Assembly (NCBI GenBank): GCA_017450105.1
Contig: JAFSXC010000108.1
Location: forward strand, 1 to 32,607
Origin: Lachnospiraceae bacterium
Lineage (GTDB): Bacteria > Bacillota > Clostridia > Lachnospirales > Lachnospiraceae
Direction of reading: 5' to 3'
Length of the DNA: 32,607 nt
The notes under the pieces were generated by a model, which was not told the DNA's origin, did not search any database, and worked only from the letters and a program-made list of their open reading frames with translations. Every line of letters starts with the position of its first letter. The first letter of the stretch is position 1. Both the position numbers and the translations under genes were made by a program. Shown here piece after piece: positions 12,897 to 22,157 of this stretch.

Positions 12897-14716
12897 ATTT
12901 TGAAGAAGAGTTAAAGAAACTCCCGGATCTGCCGGGAGTTTATCTTATGCACAATGAAAAAGGAGAGATCATCTACATCGGCAAGGCGAGGAGCCTCCGC
13001 CACCGGGTCCGGCAGTATTTTCAGCCCAGCCATTCCGAGGGCCTGAAGAAGGATCAGATGGTCTCAAAGATCGCCTGGTTTGAGTACATCCTGACGGACT
13101 CGGAGCTGGAGGCGCTTGTGCTGGAGTGCAATCTCATCAAGGAGCATACGCCGAAGTACAACACAATGCTGCGGGATGACAAGACCTATCCCTATATCAA
13201 GGTAACGCTGCAGGAGCCCTATCCGCGGATCCTTTTTTCCCGGAAGCTGGAGAAGGGAAAGGCGAAATACTTCGGACCCTATACCAGCGCCCAGGCTGTG
13301 AAGGAGACCATTGAGCTCCTGCGGTCGATCTACAGGATCCGCGACTGCAGCCGTATCCTTCCGCGGGATATCGGGAAGGAACGGGCGTGTCTGAACTACC
13401 ATATCGGGAGATGTGCCGGCGTTTGCCAGGGCTATGTGACCGAGGAGGAATACCGTAAGCATATTGAGGAGGCCATGGAATTTCTCCAGGGAAATTATAA
13501 GCCGATCCTGACCATGATGGAGGGGGAGATGAAGGAGGCCGCCGAGGCGCTGGAATTTGAAAAGGCGGCGGAAAAACGGGACCTTTACAACAGCGTGAAG
13601 CAGATTGCCCAGAAGCAGAAGATCACCTCCTACGCCGGAGAGGACAAGGACATCGTGGCTCTGGCCATGGAGGAAAACGACGCGGTTGTCCAGGTTTTTT
13701 TTATCCGCGGCGGGAAGCTCATCGGAAGAGAGCATTTTTACATGCGCGTCCGGGCGGAGGACAGCGAAAGAGAGATCCTGCATGCCTTCCTCCGCCAGTA
13801 TTATTCCGGGACGCCCTTTATCCCGCGGGAAATCCATCTTAAAGAGGAGCCGGAGGACCGGGAGCTGATCGAGGAATGGCTTTCCGGACGACGCGGCGGG
13901 AAGGTATCGCTCCTGACGCCGAAGAGGGGGCTGAAGGAGCGGCTGGTGGAGCTCGCGGAGAAGAACGCGCTGCAGGTCCTGGAGCAGGACCGGGAGCGGA
14001 TCAAGCGGGAGGAGGGCCGCACCATCGGCGCCGTGAAGGAGATCGAGGAGCTTTTGGGCCTGGAAGGGTTATCGCGCATGGAGGCCTACGATATCTCCAA
14101 CACCAGCGGGTTTCAGTCGGTGGGCTCGATGGTGGTCTTCGAAAAGGGGAAGCCGGCAAAGAGCGAATACCGGAAGTTCCGTCTGAAGACTGTACAGGGA
14201 CCGGATGACTACGCCTCGATGCGGGAGGTTTTGACGCGGAGGTTTCTGCACAGGGAGAAGGGCGGCGGGTTTGAACGGCTCCCGGACATCCTTATGATGG
14301 ACGGTGGCAGAGGACAGGTCAATATTGCCTTATCCGTGCTCGAGGAGCTTAAGCTCAGCATCCCGGTCTGCGGCATGGTAAAGGATGACAACCACCGCAC
14401 CAGAGGGCTTTACTACCAAAATACGGAGGTGCCGATCGATCGGACAAGCGAGGGCTTCAAGCTCATCACGCGGATCCAGGACGAGGCACACCGCTTTGCG
14501 ATCGAGTACCACAGGTCGCTGCGGGGACAGGCGGCGGTTCATTCCGTTCTGGATGAGATTCCGGGGATCGGGCCGAAGCGGCGGAAGGCCCTGATGAAAA
14601 GGTTCCCGTCGATTGAGGAGATCCGGGAGGCGGAGGTGGAGACGCTGATGACGGCGGAGGGCATGAATGAAAGAGCGGCCCGCGCGGTTTACGAATTTTT
14701 CCACACGCCCGGCTAA
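12893..14716 (+). CDS. uvrC: excinuclease ABC subunit C
   Basis: 607 residues, normal for UvrC. The GIY-YIG nuclease is at the N-terminus ([20 protein letters not shown], residues 13-32). The UVR motif, which contacts UvrB, is near 205-238 ([20 protein letters not shown]). The C-terminal RNase H-like nuclease includes [20 protein letters not shown] and [13 protein letters not shown], and a helix-hairpin-helix pair ends the protein ([16 protein letters not shown]). It makes the two cuts around a lesion in nucleotide excision repair. ATG overlaps the ftsH stop (ATGA), so translation is probably coupled. The pairing with ftsH looks positional, not functional. Confidence 0.97.
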   Translation: MNFEEELKKLPDLPGVYLMHNEKGEIIYIGKARSLRHRVRQYFQPSHSEGLKKDQMVSKIAWFEYILTDSELEALVLECNLIKEHTPKYNTMLRDDKTYPYIKVTLQEPYPRILFSRKLEKGKAKYFGPYTSAQAVKETIELLRSIYRIRDCSRILPRDIGKERACLNYHIGRCAGVCQGYVTEEEYRKHIEEAMEFLQGNYKPILTMMEGEMKEAAEALEFEKAAEKRDLYNSVKQIAQKQKITSYAGEDKDIVALAMEENDAVVQVFFIRGGKLIGREHFYMRVRAEDSEREILHAFLRQYYSGTPFIPREIHLKEEPEDRELIEEWLSGRRGGKVSLLTPKRGLKERLVELAEKNALQVLEQDRERIKREEGRTIGAVKEIEELLGLEGLSRMEAYDISNTSGFQSVGSMVVFEKGKPAKSEYRKFRLKTVQGPDDYASMREVLTRRFLHREKGGGFERLPDILMMDGGRGQVNIALSVLEELKLSIPVCGMVKDDNHRTRGLYYQNTEVPIDRTSEGFKLITRIQDEAHRFAIEYHRSLRGQAAVHSVLDEIPGIGPKRRKALMKRFPSIEEIREAEVETLMTAEGMNERAARAVYEFFHTPG

Positions 14717-14728
14717 GTGTGGTATTAT
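14700..14728 (+). promoter_or_regulatory. possible promoter before hprK
   Basis: TCCACA (14700-14705), 17-bp spacer, TATTAT (14723-14728), in the 96-bp gap between uvrC and hprK. CCACAC (14701-14706) and GTGTGG (14717-14722) form a 6-bp hairpin over the spacer, which may instead be a weak uvrC terminator. Confidence 0.35.
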
Positions 14729-14812
14729 AGGATATACAGACGCAAAGTGCGGCCATGCCGCAGAGGGATTGAACAATGGAATCCCGTAAAAAACGACAGA
14801 AAGGAGCACAAT

Positions 14813-15775
14813 ATGAATAATGCAGGCAGAACCGTATCCGTGGAGAAGCTCGTGAAGACCATGGGGCTTCGGAACCTGACCACGGCGCTGGATCTTTCGA
14901 AAAAGCAGATCGAGCTGGCGGATGTGAACCGGCCGGCCCTGCAGCTGGCGGGTTATTATGAATATTTTGAGCAGAAGCGCATCGAGATCGTCGGTATCGT
15001 GGAATTCGAATATCTCAGGCAGATGGATATGGGAAAACGGGTGGAGATGTACAAAAAGTTCTTCAGCTACGATATCCCCTGCGTGATCTACTGCCGGGAT
15101 CTGATGCCCAGTGAAGAGTGTATAAAGATTGCCACGGAGGCGAACGTGCCTGTGCTGATCACGCCGCGGCAGACCTCGGAATTTATGGCGGAGCTGATCT
15201 ATTATCTGTCGGAGGAGCTGGCGCCGATGATCACGATCCACGGGGTGCTTGTGGATGTTTACGGCGAGGGTCTTCTGATCATGGGAGAGAGCGGCATCGG
15301 AAAAAGCGAGGCGGCGCTGGAGCTGATCAGGCGGGGACATCGCCTTGTGACGGATGACGTGGTGGAGATCCGGAAGCTGAACGAGCATACGCTGATCGGG
15401 TCTTCTCCGGATATTACAAAGCATCTGATCGAGCTTCGCGGCATCGGGATCATCGATGTCAAGGCCCTGTACGGTGTGGAGTGTGTGAAGGACAGCCAGA
15501 ACATTGACCTTGTGATCCAGCTCGAGGACTGGAAGAAGGAAAACGATTATGACCGGCTGGGAATGAATGAGGAGTATATTGAGCTCCTCGGGAACAAGGT
15601 GGTATGTCATAATCTGCCGATCCGGCCGGGCCGGAACCTGGCGGTTATCTGCGAGACGGCGGCTGTGAACCACAGACAGAAGAAGATGGGCTACAATGCG
15701 GCGGAGGAGCTGTACCGCAGGGTACAGGCGAATATGGACAAGGGCAACGAAGAGAATAAAAAGCAGGAGGGATAA
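14813..15775 (+). CDS. hprK: HPr kinase/phosphorylase
   Basis: 320 residues from ATG 14813, which AAGGAG (14801-14806) supports. The N-terminal domain (1-130) is the less conserved half. The catalytic half has His143 (TIHGVLVDV), Walker A GESGIGKS at 158-165, Asp181-Asp182 in RLVTDDVVEI, and the family signature IELRGIGIIDVKALYG. It phosphorylates Ser46 of HPr when glycolytic intermediates are high and removes the phosphate when phosphate is high, setting CcpA-based catabolite control in Firmicutes. It starts the run leading through murB, rapZ and whiA. Confidence 0.97.
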   Translation: MNNAGRTVSVEKLVKTMGLRNLTTALDLSKKQIELADVNRPALQLAGYYEYFEQKRIEIVGIVEFEYLRQMDMGKRVEMYKKFFSYDIPCVIYCRDLMPSEECIKIATEANVPVLITPRQTSEFMAELIYYLSEELAPMITIHGVLVDVYGEGLLIMGESGIGKSEAALELIRRGHRLVTDDVVEIRKLNEHTLIGSSPDITKHLIELRGIGIIDVKALYGVECVKDSQNIDLVIQLEDWKKENDYDRLGMNEEYIELLGNKVVCHNLPIRPGRNLAVICETAAVNHRQKKMGYNAAEELYRRVQANMDKGNEENKKQEG

Positions 15776-15781
15776 GGAAAA

Positions 15782-17191
15782 ATGGAACGGAAAAATGCAT
15801 GGGAGAGCTACTCGTCGGCGGAGCTGAAAAAGGTATTTGCCTTTGCGGAGGAGTACAGAAGCTTTCTCTCGGACTGCAAGACAGAGCGGGAATGTACGGC
15901 CTTCTTCGTGGAAAAGGCGAAGGCGGCGGGCTTTCTGGAGCTTGGCGAGGTGATCGCGAAGAATAAGAAATTAAAGGCCGGGGACAAGGTATATGCGACG
16001 AATTACGGAAAGGCCATCGCCTGCTTCGTGATCGGGAAGGAGCCCATGGAAAAGGGGATCAACATCCTCGGAGCCCATATCGATTCTCCCCGCATGGACA
16101 TCAAACAGAATCCTCTCTACGAGGATACCCAGCTTGCGCTTCTGGATACCCACTACTACGGCGGTTTAAAGAAGTATCAGTGGGTGACGCTGCCGCTGGC
16201 GCTCCACGGCGTGATCGCGAAGAAGGACGGAAAGGTGGTTGAGGTCTGCATCGGTGAAAAGGACGACGATCCGGTCTTCGGTGTGACCGATCTTCTGATC
16301 CATCTTGCCGAGGAGCAACTGAAAAAGACCGGGAACAAGGTGGTCGAGGGAGAAGCGCTGGACGTTCTGGTCGGAAGCCAGCCCTTAAAGATCGCGGCCA
16401 ATGCGAAGGACAAGGATCAGGAGAAAAAGGAGCCGGTTAAGGAGAATATCTTAAAGCTTCTGAAGAAGATGTACAACATCGAGGAGGAGGACTTCCTTTC
16501 GGCGGAGCTCGAGGTGGTGCCGGCCGGAAAGGCCCGGGATTTCGGCTTCGACCGCAGCATGATCATGGGCTACGGCCATGACGACAGGAGCTGCGCCTAC
16601 CCCTCCTTTGCGGCCCTTCTGGATGCCGGAACGCCGAAGCGTACGGCGGCCTGCCTTTTGGTGGATAAGGAGGAGATCGGCTCCGTCGGCGCTACGGGTA
16701 TGCACAGCCGGTTCTTTGAAAACGCTGTGGCGGAGCTGATGAACGCCGCGGGACAGTATACCTCCGACATCTCCGTGCGCCGTGCCTTTGAGAAGAGCAA
16801 AGCCCTTTCCTCGGATGTTTCGGCGGCCTTTGACCCGAGCTATGCTTCGGTTTTTGAGAAGAAGAACTGCGCCTATCTCGGAAGAGGGATCGTGTTCAAT
16901 AAATTTACCGGTTCCCGCGGGAAGTCCGGCTCGAATGATGCCAATGCGGAATACGTCGGCGAGATCCGGCGGATCCTCGACAAGCACAAGGTCTTTTTCC
17001 AGACCGCGGAACTGGGCAAGGTGGACCAGGGCGGCGGCGGAACCATCGCCTATATCCTCGGAAACTACGGGATGCAGGTCATCGACAGCGGCGTTGCCGT
17101 TCTGAACATGCACGCCCCCTGGGAGATCATCAGCAAGGCGGATCTTTATGAGGCCTACAGATGCTATCTTGCATTCCTTGAGGAGGCATAA
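15782..17191 (+). CDS. M18 family zinc aminopeptidase
   Basis: 469 residues. Metal-site motifs of M18 (aspartyl aminopeptidase-like, ApeB) are visible: GAHIDSPR at 97-104 with His99 and Asp101, YGHDDRSCAYPS, VDKEEIGSVGATG with the Glu pair, and NMHAPWEI with the last His. These cytosolic enzymes form dodecameric shells and trim acidic or hydrophobic N-terminal residues from peptides. The start at 15782 is 6 bp after hprK. AGGAGG within the hprK tail (15765-15770) gives a binding site at somewhat long spacing. No signal peptide. Substrate preference cannot be told from sequence. Confidence 0.93.
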   Translation: MERKNAWESYSSAELKKVFAFAEEYRSFLSDCKTERECTAFFVEKAKAAGFLELGEVIAKNKKLKAGDKVYATNYGKAIACFVIGKEPMEKGINILGAHIDSPRMDIKQNPLYEDTQLALLDTHYYGGLKKYQWVTLPLALHGVIAKKDGKVVEVCIGEKDDDPVFGVTDLLIHLAEEQLKKTGNKVVEGEALDVLVGSQPLKIAANAKDKDQEKKEPVKENILKLLKKMYNIEEEDFLSAELEVVPAGKARDFGFDRSMIMGYGHDDRSCAYPSFAALLDAGTPKRTAACLLVDKEEIGSVGATGMHSRFFENAVAELMNAAGQYTSDISVRRAFEKSKALSSDVSAAFDPSYASVFEKKNCAYLGRGIVFNKFTGSRGKSGSNDANAEYVGEIRRILDKHKVFFQTAELGKVDQGGGGTIAYILGNYGMQVIDSGVAVLNMHAPWEIISKADLYEAYRCYLAFLEEA

Positions 17192-17204
17192 ATAAAGGCG
17201 TTCT

Positions 17205-18065
17205 ATGGAGATACTGTACAACGAACCGTTAAAACTCCATACGACCTTCCGCGTGGGCGGAGAATGTAAGCGCTTTATCTTCGCAGACTGCGAGGAGGGG
17301 TGCGGGGTGATCCGGGACTGCCGCGAAAGGGAGGAACCCTTTTTCCTTTTTGGCAAGGGGAGTAATCTTCTGGTGTCGGACAGGGGCTTTCCCGGGACCG
17401 TTCTTTCCTTTCTGCCCAAGGACCCAGTTCTTCTGGACCGGGACCGACTTCGGGTTTCGGCGGGGACAACGCTTGCCGCAGCCGCTTCCTTTGCGGCGGA
17501 CCACGGGCTTTCCGGTCTGGAATGTCTTCACGGGATCCCGGGAACCATGGGAGGGGCAGCGGTGATGAACGCCGGGGCCTACGGGTCGGAGCTGAAGGAT
17601 GTTTTCGCGGAGGGCGAGGTGCTGACGAAGGAGGGAGAGATCCGCGTCATCAGCGCGGAAGAAATGGATTTTTCCTACCGCAGCAGTTCGCTGGAACGGG
17701 AGGAGAATATCCTTCTTAGCGCCGTTTTACAGCTCGAAAAGAAGGATGCGGTCTTGATCCGGGACAGGATGAAGGAGCTCTCGGCCAGGCGGAGAGAAAA
17801 GCAGCCGCTGGAGCTTCCGAGCGCCGGCTCGACCTTCCGAAGGCCCGAAGGGTATTTTGCCGGAAAGCTGATCGAGGAGGCCGGGATGAAGGGCTTTTCG
17901 ATCGGCGGTGCGGCCGTGTCGGAAAAGCACGCGGGCTTTATCGTGAATTATAACAACGCCACGGCGGAGGAGATTTACCGTCTGATCTGCAAGGTTCAGG
18001 AAGAGGTTTACCGGACCAGCGGAGTGACCCTCAAATGCGAGGTAAAGATGTTAGGAGAATTCTAA
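17205..18065 (+). CDS. murB: UDP-N-acetylenolpyruvoylglucosamine reductase MurB
   Basis: 286 residues, the shorter Firmicutes type. FAD-binding motifs are GKGSNLL (50-56) and IPGTMGGAAVMNAGAYG (111-127). Catalytic residues visible are Arg159 (SYRSSS), Ser209 (SAGSTF), and Glu279 (KCEVKMLGEF). It reduces the enolpyruvyl ether to lactyl ether with NADPH, giving UDP-MurNAc for peptidoglycan in the cytosol. The binding site is weak (AAAGG at 17193-17197). The stop is directly followed by the rapZ ATG with no gap. The order murB-rapZ-whiA is conserved in many Firmicutes. Confidence 0.97.
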   Translation: MEILYNEPLKLHTTFRVGGECKRFIFADCEEGCGVIRDCREREEPFFLFGKGSNLLVSDRGFPGTVLSFLPKDPVLLDRDRLRVSAGTTLAAAASFAADHGLSGLECLHGIPGTMGGAAVMNAGAYGSELKDVFAEGEVLTKEGEIRVISAEEMDFSYRSSSLEREENILLSAVLQLEKKDAVLIRDRMKELSARRREKQPLELPSAGSTFRRPEGYFAGKLIEEAGMKGFSIGGAAVSEKHAGFIVNYNNATAEEIYRLICKVQEEVYRTSGVTLKCEVKMLGEF

Positions 18066-18929
18066 ATGCAGTTTGTGATTCTGACCGGGATGAGCGGCGC
18101 GGGAAAAAGCACGGCCATGAAGATGATGGAGGATATCGGCTTTTACTGCGTGGATAATCTTCCGATCCCTCTTCTGAAATCCTTCTGGGAGCTGGTATCC
18201 CAGGGAACCAACAACGAGCTGGAAAAGGTGGCGGTGGGGATCGACCTTCGCAACGGCCAGCCGATCACGGAGCTTCTGGATTACCAGAAAAGGGCGGAAG
18301 AAACGGGAAGCCCGATGGAGATCCTCTTTCTGGACGCTGAGGATGAGGTGCTGATCAAGCGCTATAAGGAAACCAGGAGAAATCACCCTCTGTCCGGAGA
18401 GGCCAGAGTCGAGGAAGGGATCCGGCTGGAGCGTGAGCTGTTAAAGGAGCTTCGAAGCCGCGCGGACTATATTCTGGATACGAGTCAGCTCCTGACCAGG
18501 GAGCTGAAGGAGGAGCTGAACCGGATCTTTGTGGACCGGAGGGATTATCATAATATCTACGTTACGATCCTTTCCTTCGGCTATAAATTCGGGATTCCGG
18601 CGGATTCGGATCTGGTGTTTGACGTGCGGTTCCTGCCCAATCCTTATTATGTCGAAGGCCTGCGGGACAAGACGGGTCTGGATAAGGAGATAAGGGATTT
18701 TGTGATGCAGGTGGAGGAGGCGGGGCAGTTCATGGATCAGCTCGAGAGGATGCTGAATTTTCTGATCCCCCATTATATCTCCGAGGGAAAGAGCCAGCTC
18801 GTCGTCAGCATCGGCTGTACCGGCGGGAAGCACCGCTCCGTTACGATCGCGGAGGAGCTGTATCAACGCCTCTTAAAGGACCGGAAATTCGGTCTTAAGG
18901 TGGAGCACAGAGATATCGTAAGGAAATAA
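18066..18929 (+). CDS. rapZ: RNase adapter RapZ (YvcJ) family ATPase
   Basis: 287 residues. Walker A is GMSGAGKS at 8-15, followed by IGFYCVDNLP. The C-terminal domain shows FGYKFGIPADSDLVFDVRFL, LPNPYYV and the conserved GCTGGKHRSVTIAEEL. In E. coli RapZ directs RNase E to GlmZ and senses glucosamine-6-phosphate; in Firmicutes (YvcJ) it binds nucleotides and affects cell envelope and competence. The Firmicutes role is less certain. GGAG (18053-18056) lies within the murB tail, so the two genes are translated together. Confidence 0.96.
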   Translation: MQFVILTGMSGAGKSTAMKMMEDIGFYCVDNLPIPLLKSFWELVSQGTNNELEKVAVGIDLRNGQPITELLDYQKRAEETGSPMEILFLDAEDEVLIKRYKETRRNHPLSGEARVEEGIRLERELLKELRSRADYILDTSQLLTRELKEELNRIFVDRRDYHNIYVTILSFGYKFGIPADSDLVFDVRFLPNPYYVEGLRDKTGLDKEIRDFVMQVEEAGQFMDQLERMLNFLIPHYISEGKSQLVVSIGCTGGKHRSVTIAEELYQRLLKDRKFGLKVEHRDIVRK

Positions 18930-18932
18930 GCC

Positions 18933-19691
18933 ATGTCGTTTTCCGAGGAAGTAAAACAGGAGCTCTCCGGCATCCTCCCGAAGGCGGCGCATTGCATAAG
19001 CGCGGAGCTTTACAGCCTGAACCGGTTTGAGACAAGGGGAGCGGGAAAGGAAAGGATCGAAAAAAGAAAAGCGTTTCTGGACCGCAGGGGGACGCATGAA
19101 CCCCGGTTTGATCGAAGGAAGGATTGCTGCAGAAGGGCCTATCTGCGAGGGGCCTTTCTTTCGGCGGGCTCCATAACGGATCCGGCCCGGTCCTATCAGC
19201 TCGAATTTTCCCTGAATGATGAGGAGCTGCTGAACGAGCTTACGCAGGTTTTGTCGGAGCTCGGGCTTTCTCCGAAAACGGTGCAGAGGAAGAACCGCAC
19301 GGTCCTTTACTTCAAGGAAGGGGAGGAGATCGCGGATCTGCTGAACCTGTGCGGGGCCCATCAGGCGCTGATGGCTTTTGAAAACGCGCGGATCGTAAGA
19401 GACGTGCGAAATACCTTAAACCGCCGTGTGAACTGCGAGACCGCGAATCTGGAGAAAACCGCCTCGGCCTCGGTAAAGCAGCTTAAGGATATCCGAAGGA
19501 TCGAAAATACGATCGGCCTGTCTTCGCTGGCAAAACCCCTGCGGGAGGCGGCCGAGCTTCGTCTTATGAATCCGGAGCTCCCTCTTTCCGAGCTCGGCAA
19601 TCTCTTTTCCCCGCCGCTCGGGAAAAGCGGCGTGCGCCATCGTCTGCAGAAAATATCCGACATCGCCGAAAAGCTGGAGGGTAAAAAATGA
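18933..19691 (+). CDS. whiA: WhiA-like regulator with shortened N-terminal domain
   Basis: 252 residues, against about 300-315 for typical WhiA. The start MSFSEEVKQELSGI and the core from CCRRAYLRGAFLSAGSITDP onward are intact, including EGEEIADLLNLCGAHQAL, VNCETANLEKT and the C-terminal helix-turn-helix (LGNLFSPPLGKSGVRHRL). The stretch between residues 25 and 65 is a short charged sequence in place of the usual first LAGLIDADG-like half. WhiA acts in cell division and chromosome segregation. The gene is 3 bp after rapZ and overlaps feoAB by 4 bp, so it is probably expressed. No frameshift explains the loss. Confidence 0.9.
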   Translation: MSFSEEVKQELSGILPKAAHCISAELYSLNRFETRGAGKERIEKRKAFLDRRGTHEPRFDRRKDCCRRAYLRGAFLSAGSITDPARSYQLEFSLNDEELLNELTQVLSELGLSPKTVQRKNRTVLYFKEGEEIADLLNLCGAHQALMAFENARIVRDVRNTLNRRVNCETANLEKTASASVKQLKDIRRIENTIGLSSLAKPLREAAELRLMNPELPLSELGNLFSPPLGKSGVRHRLQKISDIAEKLEGKK

Positions 19692-22024
19692 CGTTAAAGG
19701 AGCTGGAGATCGGAAAAACCGCCGTGATCACGTCGGTGGGCGGGGAAGGTGCGCTGAGGCAGCATTTTCTCGATATGGGGGTGCTTCCCGGCGCCGAAGT
19801 AACGCTGGAAAAGTTTGCGCCGATGGGAGATCCGATGGAGCTTCTGATCCATGGCTACCAGCTCACGCTCCGTCTGGACGATGCCGCCAGGATCGAGATC
19901 GTGCCGAAACCGGAGGCCGGGCCTCTTCCGGAGAAGAAGGGAAAGGCGAAGAAATCGGAGCATCCGGGCTTCGGAGAGGGCGGGCGGTTCCATCCGAAGG
20001 GGAGCGGTGATCCGCTGCCGGAGGGGACGGTTCTGACCTTTGCTCTGGTCGGAAACCAGAACAGCGGCAAGACGACCTTATTTAATCAGCTTACCGGTGC
20101 AAATCAGCATGTCGGTAATTTCCCCGGAGTGACCGTGGACCGGAAGGATGGAGAGATCAAGGGCCATCCGAACACAATGGTAACGGATCTGCCCGGGATC
20201 TATTCCATGTCTCCTTACAGCGATGAGGAGATCGTATCCCGTAATTTTGTTCTTACGGAACACCCGAAAGCCATCATCAATATCGTGGACGCCACGAATA
20301 TCGAACGGAATCTGTATCTCACGATGCAGCTTCTGGAAATGAACATACCGATGGTCATCGCCCTCAATATGATGGACGAGATCCGCGCCAACGGCGGGAC
20401 CATTGACATAAACGAAATGGAGGCCGGACTGGGCGTGCCCGTGGTACCGATCTCCGCGGCAAAGAATCAGGGAATACATGAGCTGATCGAGCACGCGATC
20501 CATGTGGCCCATTACCAGGAGCGCCCTCTGCGCCAGGACTTCTGCGCCGAAAACGAAAACGGAGGCGCGGTACACAGGTGTCTGCACGCCGTGACCCATC
20601 TGATCGAGGACCACGCGAACCGGGAAAACCTGCCGCTTCGTTTCTCCGCTGCGAAGGTCATTGAAGGGGATGAGCGGGTCATCTCCCGGCTGAAGCTGGA
20701 TGAGAACGAAAAGGAGACGATGGAGCACATCGTTCTCCAGATGGAGAAGGAAAGGGGAATGGACAGGAGCGCTGCGATCGCGGATATGCGCTATGCCTTT
20801 ATCCGCCGGATCTGCGCAGAGTCTGTACACAAGCCGAAGAAGAGCCGCGAGCGGATCCGGAGCGAACGGGTCGACCGGATCCTGACGGGAAAATGGACGG
20901 CGATTCCGTTTTTTATCCTGATCATGGGCGTGGTCTTCTGGCTTACCTTCTATCTCATCGGAGGGACCCTGCAGGGCCTTCTGGAGCAGGGCTTAGACGC
21001 GCTGACGGTGGCGGCGGACGCCGCGCTTACCCAGGCCAATGTCAACGAGGTGCTGCATGGTCTCCTGATCGAAGGAATCCTTACCGGGGTGGGCAGCGTC
21101 TTAAGCTTCCTCCCGATCATCATCACGCTCTTTTTCTTCCTCTCGATCCTGGAGGACAGCGGGTACATCGCGAGGGTTGCCTTTGTGATGGATAAGCTCC
21201 TTCGAAAGATCGGCCTGTCCGGCCGCAGTATCGTTCCGATGCTGATCGGCTTCGGCTGTACGGTGCCGGCGGTCATGTCCACGAGGACCCTGCCGAGCGA
21301 ACGGGACCGGAAGATGACGATCCTTCTGACCCCGTTTATGTCCTGCTCCGCGAAGCTTCCGATCTACGCCTTCTTCGTGGATGCATTTTTTAAGGAGCAC
21401 AAGGCCCTGATCATGATCGGGCTGTACGTTCTCGGTATCGTGATCTCCGTTCTGATCGCCCTGCTGTTTCGGAAGACGCTTTTTAAGGGCGAACCGGTTC
21501 CGTTTGTCATGGAGCTTCCGAATTACCGGCTGCCCGGGATAAAGAATGTGGGGCAGCTCCTTTGGGAAAAGGCTAAGGACTTTTTGCAGAGGGCCTTCTC
21601 GGTGATCCTGATCGCGACCATTGTGATCTGGCTGTTAAAGAGCTTTGACTTCCACTTCGGGCTGGTCGCGGATACGAAGGACAGTATTTTGGCCACGATC
21701 TCCGGCTGGATCGCGCCGGTGCTGAACCCCATCGGCCTCGGGGACTGGCGGTTTGCAACCTCGCTGATCAGCGGCTTGATGGCCAAGGAAAGTGTCGTGT
21801 CGACTCTGCAGATCCTCTTCCCGGGCGGGATCGTGAACGTGATGGCAGAGGCCTCTGCGGTATCGCTGCTGGTGTTTTCGCTTCTTTATACGCCGTGTGT
21901 GGCGGCCATCGCTTCGATCCGGCGGGAGCTCGGAAGAAAATGGGCGCTCGGGGTTGTTCTCTGGCAGTGCCTGATCGCCTGGCTGGCTTCCTTTGTGTTC
22001 TACCAGGTAGCGCGGCTGATCTGA
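19688..22024 (+). CDS. feoB: FeoA-FeoB fusion, ferrous iron transporter
   Basis: 778 residues. Residues 1-75 are a FeoA-type SH3-like domain (ALRQHFLDMGVLPGAEVTLE). A charged linker (76-115) joins it to FeoB. The G domain has GNQNSGKT at 122-129, DLPG at 167-170 and NMMD at 227-230. The membrane part has paired gate motifs (IGFGCTVPAVMSTRTL and LLYTPCVAAIASIRREL) and about eight or more spans. It imports Fe2+ across the membrane, coupled to GTP hydrolysis. The ATGA overlap with whiA suggests coupled translation. No iron-type palindrome lies directly upstream; the nearest candidates are at 10305 and 10386. Confidence 0.97.
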   Translation: MTLKELEIGKTAVITSVGGEGALRQHFLDMGVLPGAEVTLEKFAPMGDPMELLIHGYQLTLRLDDAARIEIVPKPEAGPLPEKKGKAKKSEHPGFGEGGRFHPKGSGDPLPEGTVLTFALVGNQNSGKTTLFNQLTGANQHVGNFPGVTVDRKDGEIKGHPNTMVTDLPGIYSMSPYSDEEIVSRNFVLTEHPKAIINIVDATNIERNLYLTMQLLEMNIPMVIALNMMDEIRANGGTIDINEMEAGLGVPVVPISAAKNQGIHELIEHAIHVAHYQERPLRQDFCAENENGGAVHRCLHAVTHLIEDHANRENLPLRFSAAKVIEGDERVISRLKLDENEKETMEHIVLQMEKERGMDRSAAIADMRYAFIRRICAESVHKPKKSRERIRSERVDRILTGKWTAIPFFILIMGVVFWLTFYLIGGTLQGLLEQGLDALTVAADAALTQANVNEVLHGLLIEGILTGVGSVLSFLPIIITLFFFLSILEDSGYIARVAFVMDKLLRKIGLSGRSIVPMLIGFGCTVPAVMSTRTLPSERDRKMTILLTPFMSCSAKLPIYAFFVDAFFKEHKALIMIGLYVLGIVISVLIALLFRKTLFKGEPVPFVMELPNYRLPGIKNVGQLLWEKAKDFLQRAFSVILIATIVIWLLKSFDFHFGLVADTKDSILATISGWIAPVLNPIGLGDWRFATSLISGLMAKESVVSTLQILFPGGIVNVMAEASAVSLLVFSLLYTPCVAAIASIRRELGRKWALGVVLWQCLIAWLASFVFYQVARLI

Positions 22025-22157
22025 ACGGAGTACGCGGGGAGAGGAAATCAGACCATACACAAAGGGAGAAAAGAATCGTATATTTCATAAGCAAAAGCTG
22101 CTTTGTAAAAACCTCATTGAGCAGCGGTAAATGGAGTGTTACAGGGAGGTACTTGTT

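Noticed and set aside
14330..15673. Long minus-strand frame (447 codons) across uvrC and hprK
   Set aside because: It crosses two conserved genes and their intergenic region; no start signal or recognisable motif.
16451..17419. Minus-strand frame (322 codons) across the M18 aminopeptidase and murB
   Set aside because: Antisense shadow of two conserved coding regions.
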